Source: Peptococcaceae bacterium BRH_c23
GTDB taxonomy: Bacteria; Bacillota_B; Desulfitobacteriia; Desulfitobacteriales; Desulfitobacteriaceae
Direction: 5' to 3'
Length of the DNA stretch: 34,793 nucleotides
Assembly: GCA_000961805.1 (NCBI GenBank)
Contig: LADV01000165.1
Location: 1-34,793, forward strand
Shown: piece after piece, positions 15,378 through 23,579 of the stretch
How the letters are laid out: every line of letters begins with the position of its first letter
How positions within the stretch are numbered: the stretch's first letter is position 1
Position numbers and translations under genes: made by a program
Notes under the pieces: generated by a model
What the model was told of the DNA's origin: nothing
The model's input: only the letters and a program-made list of their open reading frames with translations
Databases searched by the model: none

Positions 15378-16505
15378 ATGGCGCGAGAAAAAGATCGACA
15401 TACTTGGCGCGAAGGATATACTACGGGAAGTTGCGCAGCGGGTGCAGCAAAAGTAGCCTGTCTGCTCCTTAGAGGGGAAAGTTTAGCTGAGCGGGTAGAG
15501 ATTCCACTACCGAATTCGGCGCGCTTAACAATGCCCATCCATGGCGGCGAATCTGGATATCCAGAAGCGAGGGCAAGCATTCTGAAAAACGGTGGAGACG
15601 ATGCGGATATTACCCATGGGCTTGAGATTCAGGCGATCGCGCGCTATATTTCCCCTTTAGGAGAGGTTCACATCTGCGGGGGCCAGGGGGTTGGGACCGT
15701 CACTAAAAAAGGATTGGCCATCTCGGTTGGGGAAAGCGCCATTAACCCGGTACCAAGGAAGATGATTCTTGAGGCGGTTCGGGAGGTATTCCCAGAAGAG
15801 GAACTCGAAATTATGATCGAAGTCCCAGCCGGAGAAACTGTTGCCCTGCGCACTCTTAATCCGAGACTAGGGGTCGTCGGAGGAATTTCAATACTTGGGA
15901 CAAGTGGAATTGTCCGACCAATGTCCGAGGAGGCGTTTAAAACCTCGATTCTACCGGAGTTGGACCAGGCAGTAGCCTATGGGCATAAAACCATAGTTCT
16001 CACTCCAGGGCACTATGGGTATCGAGTGGCGACTGAACGTTTTAAAGTCCCGACTGAAGCAGTGATCCAGATGAGTAACTTTGTTGGCTATCTTTTAGAA
16101 GAAGCGGCTTATCGGGGGATTGAACAGGTTATTCTCTTAGGGCACATCGGAAAGCTCATAAAAGTAGCGGGCGGAATTTTCCATACCCATAATCGTGTGG
16201 CAGATGCCCGAATGGAAATCTTACTTGCGCATGCAGCGCTAGCAGGGGTTAATCAAGACACCTTAAAACATTTGGCAGACTTTCCAACCACCGAAGGGGC
16301 CACCTCAGAACTCTTGCTCCTTGGAGAGCAGAAGTTGCTCCATCATCTGGCACACTTGGCGAGTGATAGAGCTCAGGCGTTCACCTTTGGACGTTTAAGG
16401 GTTGGAACGATCATGACCTTGTTAAACGGCCAACCGGTTGGCTGGGATTCGGAAGCTCAAAGGATCGTTGAGGAACAACGTTGGGCGTGGTCAATCGAGC
16501 CCTAA
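15378..16505 (+). CDS. cbiD: Cobalt-precorrin-5B C1-methyltransferase CbiD
   Basis: A 375-residue CbiD, the enzyme that methylates C1 of cobalt-precorrin-5B in the anaerobic cobalamin pathway with S-adenosylmethionine. Family hallmarks are EGYTTGSCAAGAAKVA at the N-terminus, IYCGGQGVGT-like ICGGQGVGTVTKKGL, LNPRLGVVGGISILGTSGIV and LLGHIGKLIKVAGGIFHTHN. The ATG at 15378 follows GGGAGAG; an upstream TTG at 15357 has no site. It stands alone: the transporter operon lies before it and a strong terminator after it, and almost 6 kb of unrelated material separates it from cbiET, its pathway neighbour in many genomes. Confidence 0.96.
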   Translation: MAREKDRHTWREGYTTGSCAAGAAKVACLLLRGESLAERVEIPLPNSARLTMPIHGGESGYPEARASILKNGGDDADITHGLEIQAIARYISPLGEVHICGGQGVGTVTKKGLAISVGESAINPVPRKMILEAVREVFPEEELEIMIEVPAGETVALRTLNPRLGVVGGISILGTSGIVRPMSEEAFKTSILPELDQAVAYGHKTIVLTPGHYGYRVATERFKVPTEAVIQMSNFVGYLLEEAAYRGIEQVILLGHIGKLIKVAGGIFHTHNRVADARMEILLAHAALAGVNQDTLKHLADFPTTEGATSELLLLGEQKLLHHLAHLASDRAQAFTFGRLRVGTIMTLLNGQPVGWDSEAQRIVEEQRWAWSIEP

Positions 16506-16570
16506 CTTTTGCTAGATAGACAAACACTTATTGGTCACCATTAATGTAACTCCATGAGTGTGTTAACTCT

Positions 16571-16604
16571 AAAAAACACCTTTTCTCAGTAAAAGGTGTT
16601 TTTT
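16571..16604 (+). terminator. Rho-independent terminator after cbiD
   Basis: A perfect 14-bp stem: AAAAAACACCTTTT (16571-16584) and AAAAGGTGTTTTTT (16591-16604) around a six-base loop. The A/T tails would let it work in both directions. Confidence 0.9.
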
Positions 16605-16752
16605 CGCATCTTCACAGAGAAAAACATATACATTCCGCTGCTTTGTGTAGTAGGTAATCTCACAGAATCAGAAAGAAATGTTACGATGTCGTGCACTTAG
16701 GAAAAAGGAATAAATTACACATCTAAGAATAAAAGGATTTATTTGGGTATAA

Positions 16753-17826
16753 ACGAATACAAAGGGCCTGGTCCCTAAACTTCTTGAAGATAACAGTATC
16801 GCATTCTATGATACCAATAACCCTGAAGAAGTCATCTTTAGCATGGATGCTCCTTATATGTACGATGCCAAAAACGAACTAAGCAATGACATTAAATTAA
16901 CTCTGGAATCAGCGGAGAAGGGTTATCGTCTAACCGTTCTACCGAATAATGAATGGCTAAGCAGTACAGACAGGGTATTTCCAATCATCATAGATCCTAC
17001 CTTGCAGACAAAACAGGAAACCTCAAATATAACAGATAATCATGTGTCCGAAGGACTTCCGAACTCTAACTTCGAGAACAGCCATATGCTCAAGACCGGT
17101 AATTCGACTGGGGGAGTTCATCGCTCCTATCTTAAATTTAATCTGCCAACGTTAACGGCTTCTGATATGGTTGTTAACGCTAATCTGTATATGAACTTGT
17201 TAACCCCTAACTCGGCCGTTAGACAGGTTAATGTCCACAAAGTCCTAGGTGACTGGAGCGGGAACTCAATAATCTGGAACAATAAACCTAATTATGATAC
17301 AAAAGTCGTCGATTATCAATTTGTGAAGGATCTTGCACCATATTATACTTGGGATGTCACAAGTATTGTCAAAGACTGGTACACAACCGGTAACAATTAT
17401 GGGCTAATGCTCAAAAACCAAGATGAAGTAAATCCTGGTTACACAGAATACGTTTCGGCGAATACTAGCAGTGCTTACACCTCATTAAGAGCGAGTGTCG
17501 TCTTATCCTATATCAACAACTCTGGCTTGGAAAGTTATTGGACGTATCACTCCCAGGATGTCGGAAGAGCCGGAACAGGCTACGTCAATGATTACAACGG
17601 AAACGTCATCTTCGCCCATAATGATTTAGAGATGAATGGCAACAAGATGCCCATTTCCTTAAACCACGTGTATAACAGCAATGATAAAGATACTGACCTT
17701 AAATACGGACCCGGCTGGAGACTTAACTTAAATCAAAGGATCGCCGAACAGACCATAAGCGGCGTCCCATACTATATCTATACCGACGGAGATGGCACCA
17801 AACATTATTTCAAATATGACTCATGA
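16753..17826 (+). pseudogene. RHS/YD-repeat (WapA-like) protein, N-terminal-side fragment
   Basis: Coding similarity starts right after a TAA at 16750-16752 with TNTKGLVPKLLEDNS and continues past the ATG at 16843 in the same frame, so the true start and signal peptide are gone. The fragment matches the region before the repeat barrel of large secreted RHS/WapA proteins: SIAFYDTNNPEEVIF, a DNRLRE-like beta domain with WNNKPNYDT and TSIVKDWYTTGNN, and the beginning of the YD barrel (GPGWRLNLNQRI, YTDGDGTKHYFKYDS). It then stops at 17824-17826, hundreds of residues before a normal barrel would end. Intact relatives deliver C-terminal toxins or act as wall proteins; this copy is almost surely dead. 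Confidence 0.82.
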
Positions 17827-17870
17827 AGAAATAAAGTAATATCTAAATCAAACTTAAACTTATTACTACG

Positions 17871-17904
17871 AACAACTAACGTTCAGAGCGTTAGTTGTTT
17901 TTTT
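17871..17904 (+). terminator. Rho-independent terminator between RHS fragments
   Basis: AACAACTAACG (17871-17881) pairs with CGTTAGTTGTT (17889-17899) around TTCAGAG, with a T-run behind. It lies between two RHS fragments where the barrel should continue, so it probably came with foreign or rearranged DNA. Confidence 0.85.
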
Positions 17905-17970
17905 CTAAAAAACAAGAGAAAGGACTGAAAGAATCAAAAGATCGTAGAAAGATGGAAAAACATCCAAACG

Positions 17971-18875
17971 TCCAATGATGCCGGTAAACTTGATGACTAT
18001 TAACAGTACAACCTGGAAATATCCAAACCAAGAAAGACTATGATTATTCCGGTACAGGGTTAACATTAACAAATAGCAAAACCTACAATTATGCAGATGC
18101 CAACTGGAAAGATAAACTCACCAGCTATGACGGTAAAGCGATAACCTATGATGCTATAGGTAATCCCCTGACCTATGACGGCTGGACCTATACCTGGGAA
18201 GCGGGAAGACAGCTTGCTACCATGAGTAAGGGAACAACCAATCTTTCGTTTAAGTATAATGATTCGGGGATAAGGACTCAAAAGACCGTTAACGGAGTTA
18301 CGACAAACTATTACTTGAATGGTGATAAAGTAACCCTAGAGGATAACGGTACGGATAAGATATATTATAGTTATGATGCTGCCGGAAACCTAGTGAGCAT
18401 GAACTTAAACGGCACAGAGTACTATTATATTCGAAATGCACAAGGGGATATTATTGGGCTGTTTGACAGTGCAGGAACACAGGTTGTTGGATATACCTAT
18501 GATTCCTGGGGTAAGCTGATTTCGACAGATGGAAGTCTAAAGGACACGGTAGGAGCTAAGAATCCGTATCTGTACAGAGGGTATAGGTCTGATAGTGAGA
18601 CTGGATTGTATTATCTGCAGAGTAGATATTATAGTCCCGAGTGGGGAAGGTTTATTAATGCGGATGCTGAGGGCGGAAAAGTAGGACAGCTATTAACTCA
18701 TAATGTGTTTGCGTATTGCATGAATAATCCTGTAAACATGTCTGATCCAAATGGCAATGTTGCTTAGTGGATTATTGGTGGAGTAATAGGAGCAATTGCA
18801 GGCGCAGCATACTCATATACTACAACTGGTTCTCTAGATAGGAGATATGTTGGAGGGGAATGTTGCAGCTGGTGA
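17971..18875 (+). pseudogene. RHS core C-terminal fragment with frameshift and nonsense codon
   Basis: Similarity begins at about 17971 (SNDAGKLDDY, then TAA), shifts frame near 18010-18030 and runs as YD repeats (LTSYDGKAITYDAIGNPLTY, YYSYDAAGNLVSM) into the conserved RHS core end YLYRGYRSDSETGLYYLQSR, FINADAEGGKVG and NVFAYCMNNPVNMSDPNG. The longest start-to-stop frame is 18222-18767. After the TAG at 18765-18767 the same frame continues to 18875 with a Gly/Ala hydrophobic string (IIGGVIGAIAGAAYSY), the expected start of an RHS variable C-terminal tip, so the TAG looks like a nonsense mutation. No immunity gene is recognisable after it. Confidence 0.82.
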
Positions 18876-19390
18876 AGTTGGCAAACTTTTAAGTCATAAC
18901 GTATTTGCATACTGCATGAATAATCCTTTTATATGGCTGATGAGAGTGATAATTGGCCGAGCTGGAATTCTATCAACGCGGCACTGAAGGTTGTTGCAGC
19001 AGTTGGATCGTAGTCGTAGCAGTGGTAGTAACATGTGCTTCGTTTGGAACCACGGCACCGCTAACGGCTATAGCTGCAGCGGCTGCAATCGGTATACTTG
19101 TTTTACACCAAGCTATAGCGGCATGGGAGAAATCAAGTGATGATCCACGTGTGAGAGAAGAGTACTATTCGAGACGCAAGGCAGTATTAGATGAAAAGGC
19201 GGCTGTAAGGGAAGCGGAACTCAGATTGAAGGAAGGGATTGAGCGGGGATTAGCAGAAGGTAAAGCAATAGGTAAAGAAGAGGGTAAAGCAGAAGTTGCT
19301 AGGAACCTGATAGACCTTGGAGTCGAGATCTCAAAGATTGCTAAAGCAACAGGTTTATCCGAAGAAGATATTAGATTACTGAAGAATTAG
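18859..19390 (+). pseudogene. Second RHS C-terminal tip in three frames, fused to an Rpn/PD-(D/E)XK-type C-terminus
   Basis: From 18859 a second copy of the RHS core end appears (VGKLLSHNVFAYCMNNPF). One frame change near 18930 gives MADESDNWPSWNSINAALK and another near 19008 gives the hydrophobic tip IVVVAVVVTCASFG, the latter inside the open frame 18953-19390. From about 19140 the sequence becomes a charged helix and tail (YYSRRKAVLDEKAAVREAEL, AEGKAIGKEEGKAEVARNLI, ISKIAKATGLSEEDIRLLKN) that I recognise as the C-terminus of Rpn/PD-(D/E)XK-type putative transposase nucleases. The nuclease domain itself is missing. It is most likely debris from recombination among repeated tips. Confidence 0.75.
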
Positions 19391-19403
19391 AGTAAAATAA
19401 CGC

Positions 19404-19467
19404 GGGGAAAAAACGAGGGGACAGGTGCGTTGTTTCCGAAACAACGCACCTGTCCCTCTGTTTTCCC
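19404..19467. repeat. REP-like long palindrome
   Basis: An arm of 21 bases (19415-19435) starting GAGGGGACAGGTGCG pairs with a 20-base arm (19439-19458) ending CGCACCTGTCCCTC around the loop CCG, with one bulged G. Outer GGGGAAAA (19404-19411) and TTTTCCC (19461-19467) extend it. GGGGACAGG-type palindromes are typical of REP elements mobilised by Y1 (REP-associated tyrosine) transposases. It may also end transcription from both sides. Confidence 0.7.
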
Positions 19468-19486
19468 TCGATTATCTTTAGTCTGA

Positions 19487-20203
19487 TTAATCTTCGATAA
19501 TTCGTCCGTCTGTTGATATTGTGACGACATTCCATGGTATCATTTTTCCGCTGCTCGACAAGGCCTTCTTTACAGCTTGAACTAAACCGCCACAGCAGGG
19601 TACTTCCATTCTTAAGACCGAGACGCTTTTTATTTCATGTTGTTTTAAAATCGCTGTCAGTTTCTCAGAATAATCGGTATCATCCAGTTTGGGGCAGGCA
19701 ATCAGGGTGATCTTATTGCGCATAAACTTTTCGTGAATATTGGGGTAGGCGAAGGCAGTGCAGTCAGCGGCAATCAGCAAATGTGCGTTATTGAGGTAAG
19801 GTGCAGTTACTGGTATTAATTTCAACTGGCAGGGCCACTGTCCAAGTCGGGAGTGTGAGTTTTCAGCAGAATGAACTGGTATGTCTTCAAGTTGTCTTTT
19901 GTCCAGCACTTTTGCTTGGGTACCGGGGCAACCACAGGGAAGGGAGGCTACAAGCTGTGGCTTGTTTTTCTCCATATGCTTTTTGACAGCTTCTTCGTCA
20001 TAGACGACAGTTTCTCTCTCTTCAAGCACGATAGCTCCAGTCGGGCACTCAGGTAGACAGTCACCAAGACCGTCACAATAGCTTTCAGAAACAAGCCGGG
20101 CTTTACCGTCAATCAGTTGTAAAGCACCTTCATGACAAGCAGTGACACAAAGGCCGCAACCGTTACACTTTTCTTCATCTATTTTTATAATATTTCTTAA
20201 CAT
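19487..20203 (-). CDS. Two-cluster 4Fe-4S ferredoxin-like protein
   Basis: A ~238-residue iron-sulfur protein. The N-terminus has a classic CNGCGLCVTACHEGA motif and a second, unusual one, CDGLGDCLPECPTGA (C-x5-C-x3-CP, one Cys fewer in the usual spacing). The rest has PCGCPG and a late VPCCGG motif, which may bind a further metal centre. The ATG at 20203 is preferred over 20209 because AAAGGGG lies about nine bases before it, but only two before 20209. It is divergent from a Crp/Fnr-type regulator. Ferredoxins of this type often sit next to hybrid cluster protein and an HcpR-like regulator in nitrosative stress loci; no hcp gene is in the window, so that role is inference. Confidence 0.82.
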   Translation of the reverse strand: MLRNIIKIDEEKCNGCGLCVTACHEGALQLIDGKARLVSESYCDGLGDCLPECPTGAIVLEERETVVYDEEAVKKHMEKNKPQLVASLPCGCPGTQAKVLDKRQLEDIPVHSAENSHSRLGQWPCQLKLIPVTAPYLNNAHLLIAADCTAFAYPNIHEKFMRNKITLIACPKLDDTDYSEKLTAILKQHEIKSVSVLRMEVPCCGGLVQAVKKALSSSGKMIPWNVVTISTDGRIIED

Positions 20204-20225
20204 TGTCATAACCCCTTTCGAATGA

Positions 20226-20254
20226 TTGTTTTTACAGGTTCATTATATTACAAT
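20226..20254 (+). promoter_or_regulatory. Sigma-A type promoter of the Crp/Fnr gene
   Basis: TTGTTT (20226-20231) and TACAAT (20249-20254) are 17 bp apart. On the other strand a TATAAT overlaps the same stretch (about 20245-20250) facing the ferredoxin gene, so the two divergent promoters overlap and could share control. Confidence 0.55.
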
Positions 20255-20269
20255 GAAAGAATTAAATCG

Positions 20270-20283
20270 GTATCTGAGGATAC
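20270..20283. promoter_or_regulatory. Candidate Crp/Fnr-type operator
   Basis: GTATC-TGAG-GATAC is a perfect 5-4-5 inverted repeat, the same layout as FNR-type boxes though with different bases. It sits just downstream of the -10 at 20254 and 22 bp before the regulator start, where binding would repress it. Confidence 0.4.
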
Positions 20284-20304
20284 AAAAATGAGTAGGGGTG
20301 TGTG

Positions 20305-21000
20305 ATGTTTGAAAAATACTTGGATAAAGTTTCGCAAGTAAGCCTTTTTCAAGGAATTGAAAGAGATGCCATTTTAGCTATGTTAAATTGTTTGAAGCCT
20401 AAAGTTTGCAGCTATAAAAGAAGTGATTATATTGTGACGGGCGGAGATCCCTATGAAAGCGTTGGAATAGTTCTCAAGGGTACAGCGACGGTCAGTAAAG
20501 AAAATGCCGCAGGAAACAGGATTGTTATGACACTTTTAAAGCAAGGGGATATTTTTGGTGAGTTAGTCGCCTTTTCCAGCCAAATGATCTGGCCAGCAAC
20601 TGTTCAGGCCCATGAAGCTTGTGAGGTTCTTTTCCTACCGAGAGGAAAAATTGTTGGCGAGTGTGACAAGATGTGTTCATGGCACAGAATTCTGATCCAG
20701 AACTTTTTAAAGATAATTTCCGAAAGAGCCATGATGTTGAACAAGAAGGTTGAATATCTGACGATCAAAAGTATGCGCGGGAAAATCTGCACATATTTAT
20801 TGGAGCAATATAAAAAGACAGGCGACAAAAACATAATTCTGCCCTTAAATCGAAATGAACTCTCGGATTTTCTAAATGTGTCTCGTCCATCCATGTCCAG
20901 AGAAATGCGTAAAATGAAGGATGAAGGAGTTATTGATTTTCATTTGACTGAATTCGAAATTTTAGATTTAGAAGCCTTAAAGTATATGAGTGATTTATAG
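20305..21000 (+). CDS. Crp/Fnr family transcriptional regulator
   Basis: A 231-residue regulator: an N-terminal cyclic-nucleotide-binding-fold sensor domain (residues about 10-130, with a GDIFGELVAF motif), a long dimer helix and a C-terminal winged helix-turn-helix (LNRNELSDFLNVSRPSMSRE near residues 175-195). No N-terminal Cys cluster like that of FNR is present, though several single cysteines occur, so a 4Fe-4S sensor is unlikely; haem or another effector is possible. The ATG at 20305 is used; a GTG lies one codon before. Divergent from a ferredoxin-like gene and with a candidate operator at its own promoter, it probably controls both. Confidence 0.88.
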   Translation: MFEKYLDKVSQVSLFQGIERDAILAMLNCLKPKVCSYKRSDYIVTGGDPYESVGIVLKGTATVSKENAAGNRIVMTLLKQGDIFGELVAFSSQMIWPATVQAHEACEVLFLPRGKIVGECDKMCSWHRILIQNFLKIISERAMMLNKKVEYLTIKSMRGKICTYLLEQYKKTGDKNIILPLNRNELSDFLNVSRPSMSREMRKMKDEGVIDFHLTEFEILDLEALKYMSDL

Positions 21001-21068
21001 TGGATAATAAATCTCATTTGTATCAAAATATATTGTAATGCATTAAACAATATGAAGGAGATACAATT

Positions 21069-21971
21069 GTGAATGTTGATGTGATAGGTGTTCCAATTGA
21101 TTTGGGAGCAAATAGAAGAGGCGTTGATATGGGCCCAAGTGCCATAAGATACGGCGGCTTGAAAAAAGCCATAACTAACCTTAACATAGGTTATAAGGAT
21201 ATCGGCAACATTGATGTGCCTATTCCTGAAAGCTATGATGATTTTGTAGATGAGAGTTTCAAGAACGAAGAAGAAATAGGCTATGTTAACAAAAGCTTAG
21301 CTTCCTTAGTCAGGAAGAGTCTTTTAGAAGGGAATTTGCCGATAATTCTCGGTGGCGATCATAGTATTGCAGTTGGGAGTATTCTGGGCACTCAGAGTGT
21401 ATTAGAGAATATTGGTGTGCTTTGGATAGATGCCCATGGGGATTTCAATACCAGAGAAACTACGTTGTCAGGTAACTTGCATGGAATGTCCTTAGCTGCA
21501 TCAGCAGGTTTTGGGGCATTGGAAATGACGGGATTTAAACCTAAGGATGTTAACTACGTAAACCCGAAAAAAGTTGTCTTAATAGGCGCAAGGGATATTG
21601 ATAATGAGGAAGCTATATTAATCAAAGAATCGGGTATTACAGTATTTACAATGTCTGATATTGACGAGTATGGGATGAAAGAGGTTATGGTTAGAGCTTT
21701 AGAAATCGTAGCCGCAGATACTGAAGGCTTTCATGTTAGTTTTGACTTGGATGTCATGAATCCTAATGAAGCTCCTGGGGTAGGAACTCCTGTAAACGGA
21801 GGTCTTACATTTAGAGAAGCTCATCTAGCAGCGGAAATGATCTCTAATAGTAAGAAATTGCGTTCTTTAGAAGTCGTTGAATTAAATCCTATTCTTGATC
21901 ATATGAATCAAACAGGCAAATTAGCTGTCTCGCTTATTTGTTCAATGATCGGAAAAAGAATACTTGGGTGA
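21069..21971 (+). CDS. rocF: Arginase
   Basis: A 300-residue arginase, which splits L-arginine into ornithine and urea with a two-manganese centre. All metal-site motifs are present: GGDHSIAVGS, WIDAHGDFNT and SFDLDVMNPNEAPGVGTP; the GVDMGPSAIR start and GNLHGMSLA favour arginase over agmatinase. The GTG start at 21069 follows AAGGAGATAC. It stands alone between the Crp/Fnr gene (69 bases upstream) and the second B12 riboswitch, and has no clear link to cobalamin. No ornithine or urease genes are in the window. Confidence 0.92.
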   Translation: MNVDVIGVPIDLGANRRGVDMGPSAIRYGGLKKAITNLNIGYKDIGNIDVPIPESYDDFVDESFKNEEEIGYVNKSLASLVRKSLLEGNLPIILGGDHSIAVGSILGTQSVLENIGVLWIDAHGDFNTRETTLSGNLHGMSLAASAGFGALEMTGFKPKDVNYVNPKKVVLIGARDIDNEEAILIKESGITVFTMSDIDEYGMKEVMVRALEIVAADTEGFHVSFDLDVMNPNEAPGVGTPVNGGLTFREAHLAAEMISNSKKLRSLEVVELNPILDHMNQTGKLAVSLICSMIGKRILG

Positions 21972-22074
21972 ACACTATTTTTTAAGAAGGTATTTTGAAA
22001 AAGAGGAATTTAGTATATACTTATAGAATATCTCATTATCAGTCGATTGGACTATTCATAAATTTAATAGCGTT

Positions 22075-22241
22075 ATGCTTAAGGTTCCTTTGTAATAAAG
22101 GATCTAAAAGGGGAAGTCGGTGAAAGTCCGACGCGGTCCCGCCACTGTAAACAAGGAGTTCTCTTCGAAATCCTACGCTCAAATGCTGGGACAGAGATGA
22201 GAATGATGATCTGAAGCCAGGAAACCTGCCTTAAGTAGCAT
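22075..22241 (+). promoter_or_regulatory. Cobalamin (B12) riboswitch controlling the cbi operon
   Basis: The closing stem is ATGCTTAAGG (from 22075) with CCTTAAGTAGCAT (to 22241). Core landmarks in order: GGTTCC, GGGGAAGTCGGTGAAAGTCC, GCGGTCCCGCCACTGT, ATGCTGGGACAGAG and the B12 box AAGCCAGGAAACCTGCC. A terminator lies 50 bases on, so adenosylcobalamin should switch off the biosynthetic operon. Confidence 0.95.
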
Positions 22242-22292
22242 CACAAACCTACGAGCGATAGGAGATGTGTGTGTTTATTTAGGGTAAACCAT

Positions 22293-22317
22293 ACGAGCCG
22301 CTCAGGCTCGTTTTTTT
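22293..22317 (+). terminator. Riboswitch expression platform terminator
   Basis: ACGAGCC (22293-22299) pairs with GGCTCGT (22305-22311) around GCTCA, followed by seven T. It lies 33 bp before the cbiET start. Confidence 0.9.
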
Positions 22318-22349
22318 ATTACCCACAACACAAGGGAAGAAGGTTTTTC

Positions 22350-23579
22350 ATGTTACAAGTAATCGGTATCGGCCCTGGAAGGCCGGAATGGTTGCCCCCT
22401 GCAATTACTGAACTTGTAAAGAACTGCGAAATTCTAATCGGAGGGTCTAGGGCTCTAAAACTCTTTCCTGATTTCACAGGGCGCCAGTACTCCCTATCCG
22501 GTGACCTAGCTAGCAGTATAGAAGTGATCAGAAGCGCACTTCTAGAAGAGAACGTTGTTGGAGTTCTCGTCTCAGGCGACCCAGGGTTTTTCAGTTTTTT
22601 ACCTAGACTTAAGAAGGAGTTTCCGGAGGAAATAATCGACGTCTATCCTGGGATCAGTTCTCTTCAATTCGCTTTTGCAAGAGCCGGGCTTCCTTGGCAA
22701 GAGGCCATCTTTGCAAGTGTTCATGGTCGAGAATTGTCTGTACTTCCTCAGGTAATTACTCGTCCCACAGCGGTTCTAACCGGTGGAGAAAATACGCCTC
22801 AGAAAATCGCGCAACTCTATATGGAGCGTGGCAATAACCCTCTTATTTCAGTCGGTAATGCCCTTGCTTATCCAGAGGAATTTTGGTCAACAATGGACGC
22901 AGAGCATTTGGCTCAGGAAAAAACCATGTTAAAGAATGCTATCGTTATCCTCTATCCAAATACTATTCAAGATTCTCAGCACTCCCCTAAACAGGGTGTA
23001 GGTTGCAGGCTTGGAATTCCAGACGAAGAGTTTCTGCGCGGAAAGGTTCCCATGACCAAGGCGGAAATTCGGGTTCAAGTACTCGCCAAAGCCCAAATTT
23101 CGAAATATGATCAGGTCGTGGATATTGGAGCGGGTACGGGGAGTATTAGTATCGAAGCAGCCGGCCTCGCTTCTGAAGGTGTAGTATACGCAATTGAGCA
23201 TAATTCAGAGGCTCAAGCACTTATTCTTGCTAATCAACTCAAGTTTGGAGTTTCAAATCTTCGTCTGATTCCTGGTGCTGCGCCAGATGTTTTCGGGGAA
23301 CTTCCCCCAGTCGATGTCTGTATTATTGGTGGCAGTAATGGACGTTTATCAGAAATCTTAAATACGGTTCCCCTTGTTGAAGGGGGAAGAATCGTGATCA
23401 CAGCAGTGACCATCGAAACAGTGGCTCAAGGATTGAAACTGCTTACAGACTTTAACTATCAGGATATCGATACCGTCTCTATTCAAGCAGTCCGATGGAA
23501 AGCAGTACAAACTCTGCATATGGCCCAAGCTTTGAATCCAATCTTTATAATTTCAGCACGAAAAGGGGAAGCATCATGA
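22350..23579 (+). CDS. cbiET: CbiET fusion: cobalt-precorrin-7 C5-methyltransferase / precorrin-6B C15-methyltransferase (decarboxylating)
   Basis: The two enzymes are one 409-residue chain. The CbiE part (residues 1 to about 205) begins MLQVIGIGPGRPEW and has the SAM-site motif VSGDPGFFS; it methylates C5. The CbiT part (about 225-400) has VVDIGAGTGSISIEAA of a Rossmann methyltransferase and VDVCIIGGSNG; it methylates C15 and removes the acetate carboxyl at C12. The ATG at 22350 follows GGGAAGAAGG; the frame is open from 22269 but that start would lie before the riboswitch terminator. The stop overlaps the next ATG as ATGA, so translation is coupled. Confidence 0.95.
   Translation: MLQVIGIGPGRPEWLPPAITELVKNCEILIGGSRALKLFPDFTGRQYSLSGDLASSIEVIRSALLEENVVGVLVSGDPGFFSFLPRLKKEFPEEIIDVYPGISSLQFAFARAGLPWQEAIFASVHGRELSVLPQVITRPTAVLTGGENTPQKIAQLYMERGNNPLISVGNALAYPEEFWSTMDAEHLAQEKTMLKNAIVILYPNTIQDSQHSPKQGVGCRLGIPDEEFLRGKVPMTKAEIRVQVLAKAQISKYDQVVDIGAGTGSISIEAAGLASEGVVYAIEHNSEAQALILANQLKFGVSNLRLIPGAAPDVFGELPPVDVCIIGGSNGRLSEILNTVPLVEGGRIVITAVTIETVAQGLKLLTDFNYQDIDTVSIQAVRWKAVQTLHMAQALNPIFIISARKGEAS

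Noticed and set aside
22269..22349. N-terminal extension of CbiET
   Set aside because: It would translate through the riboswitch terminator; the ATG at 22350 has a ribosome site and matches the family start.
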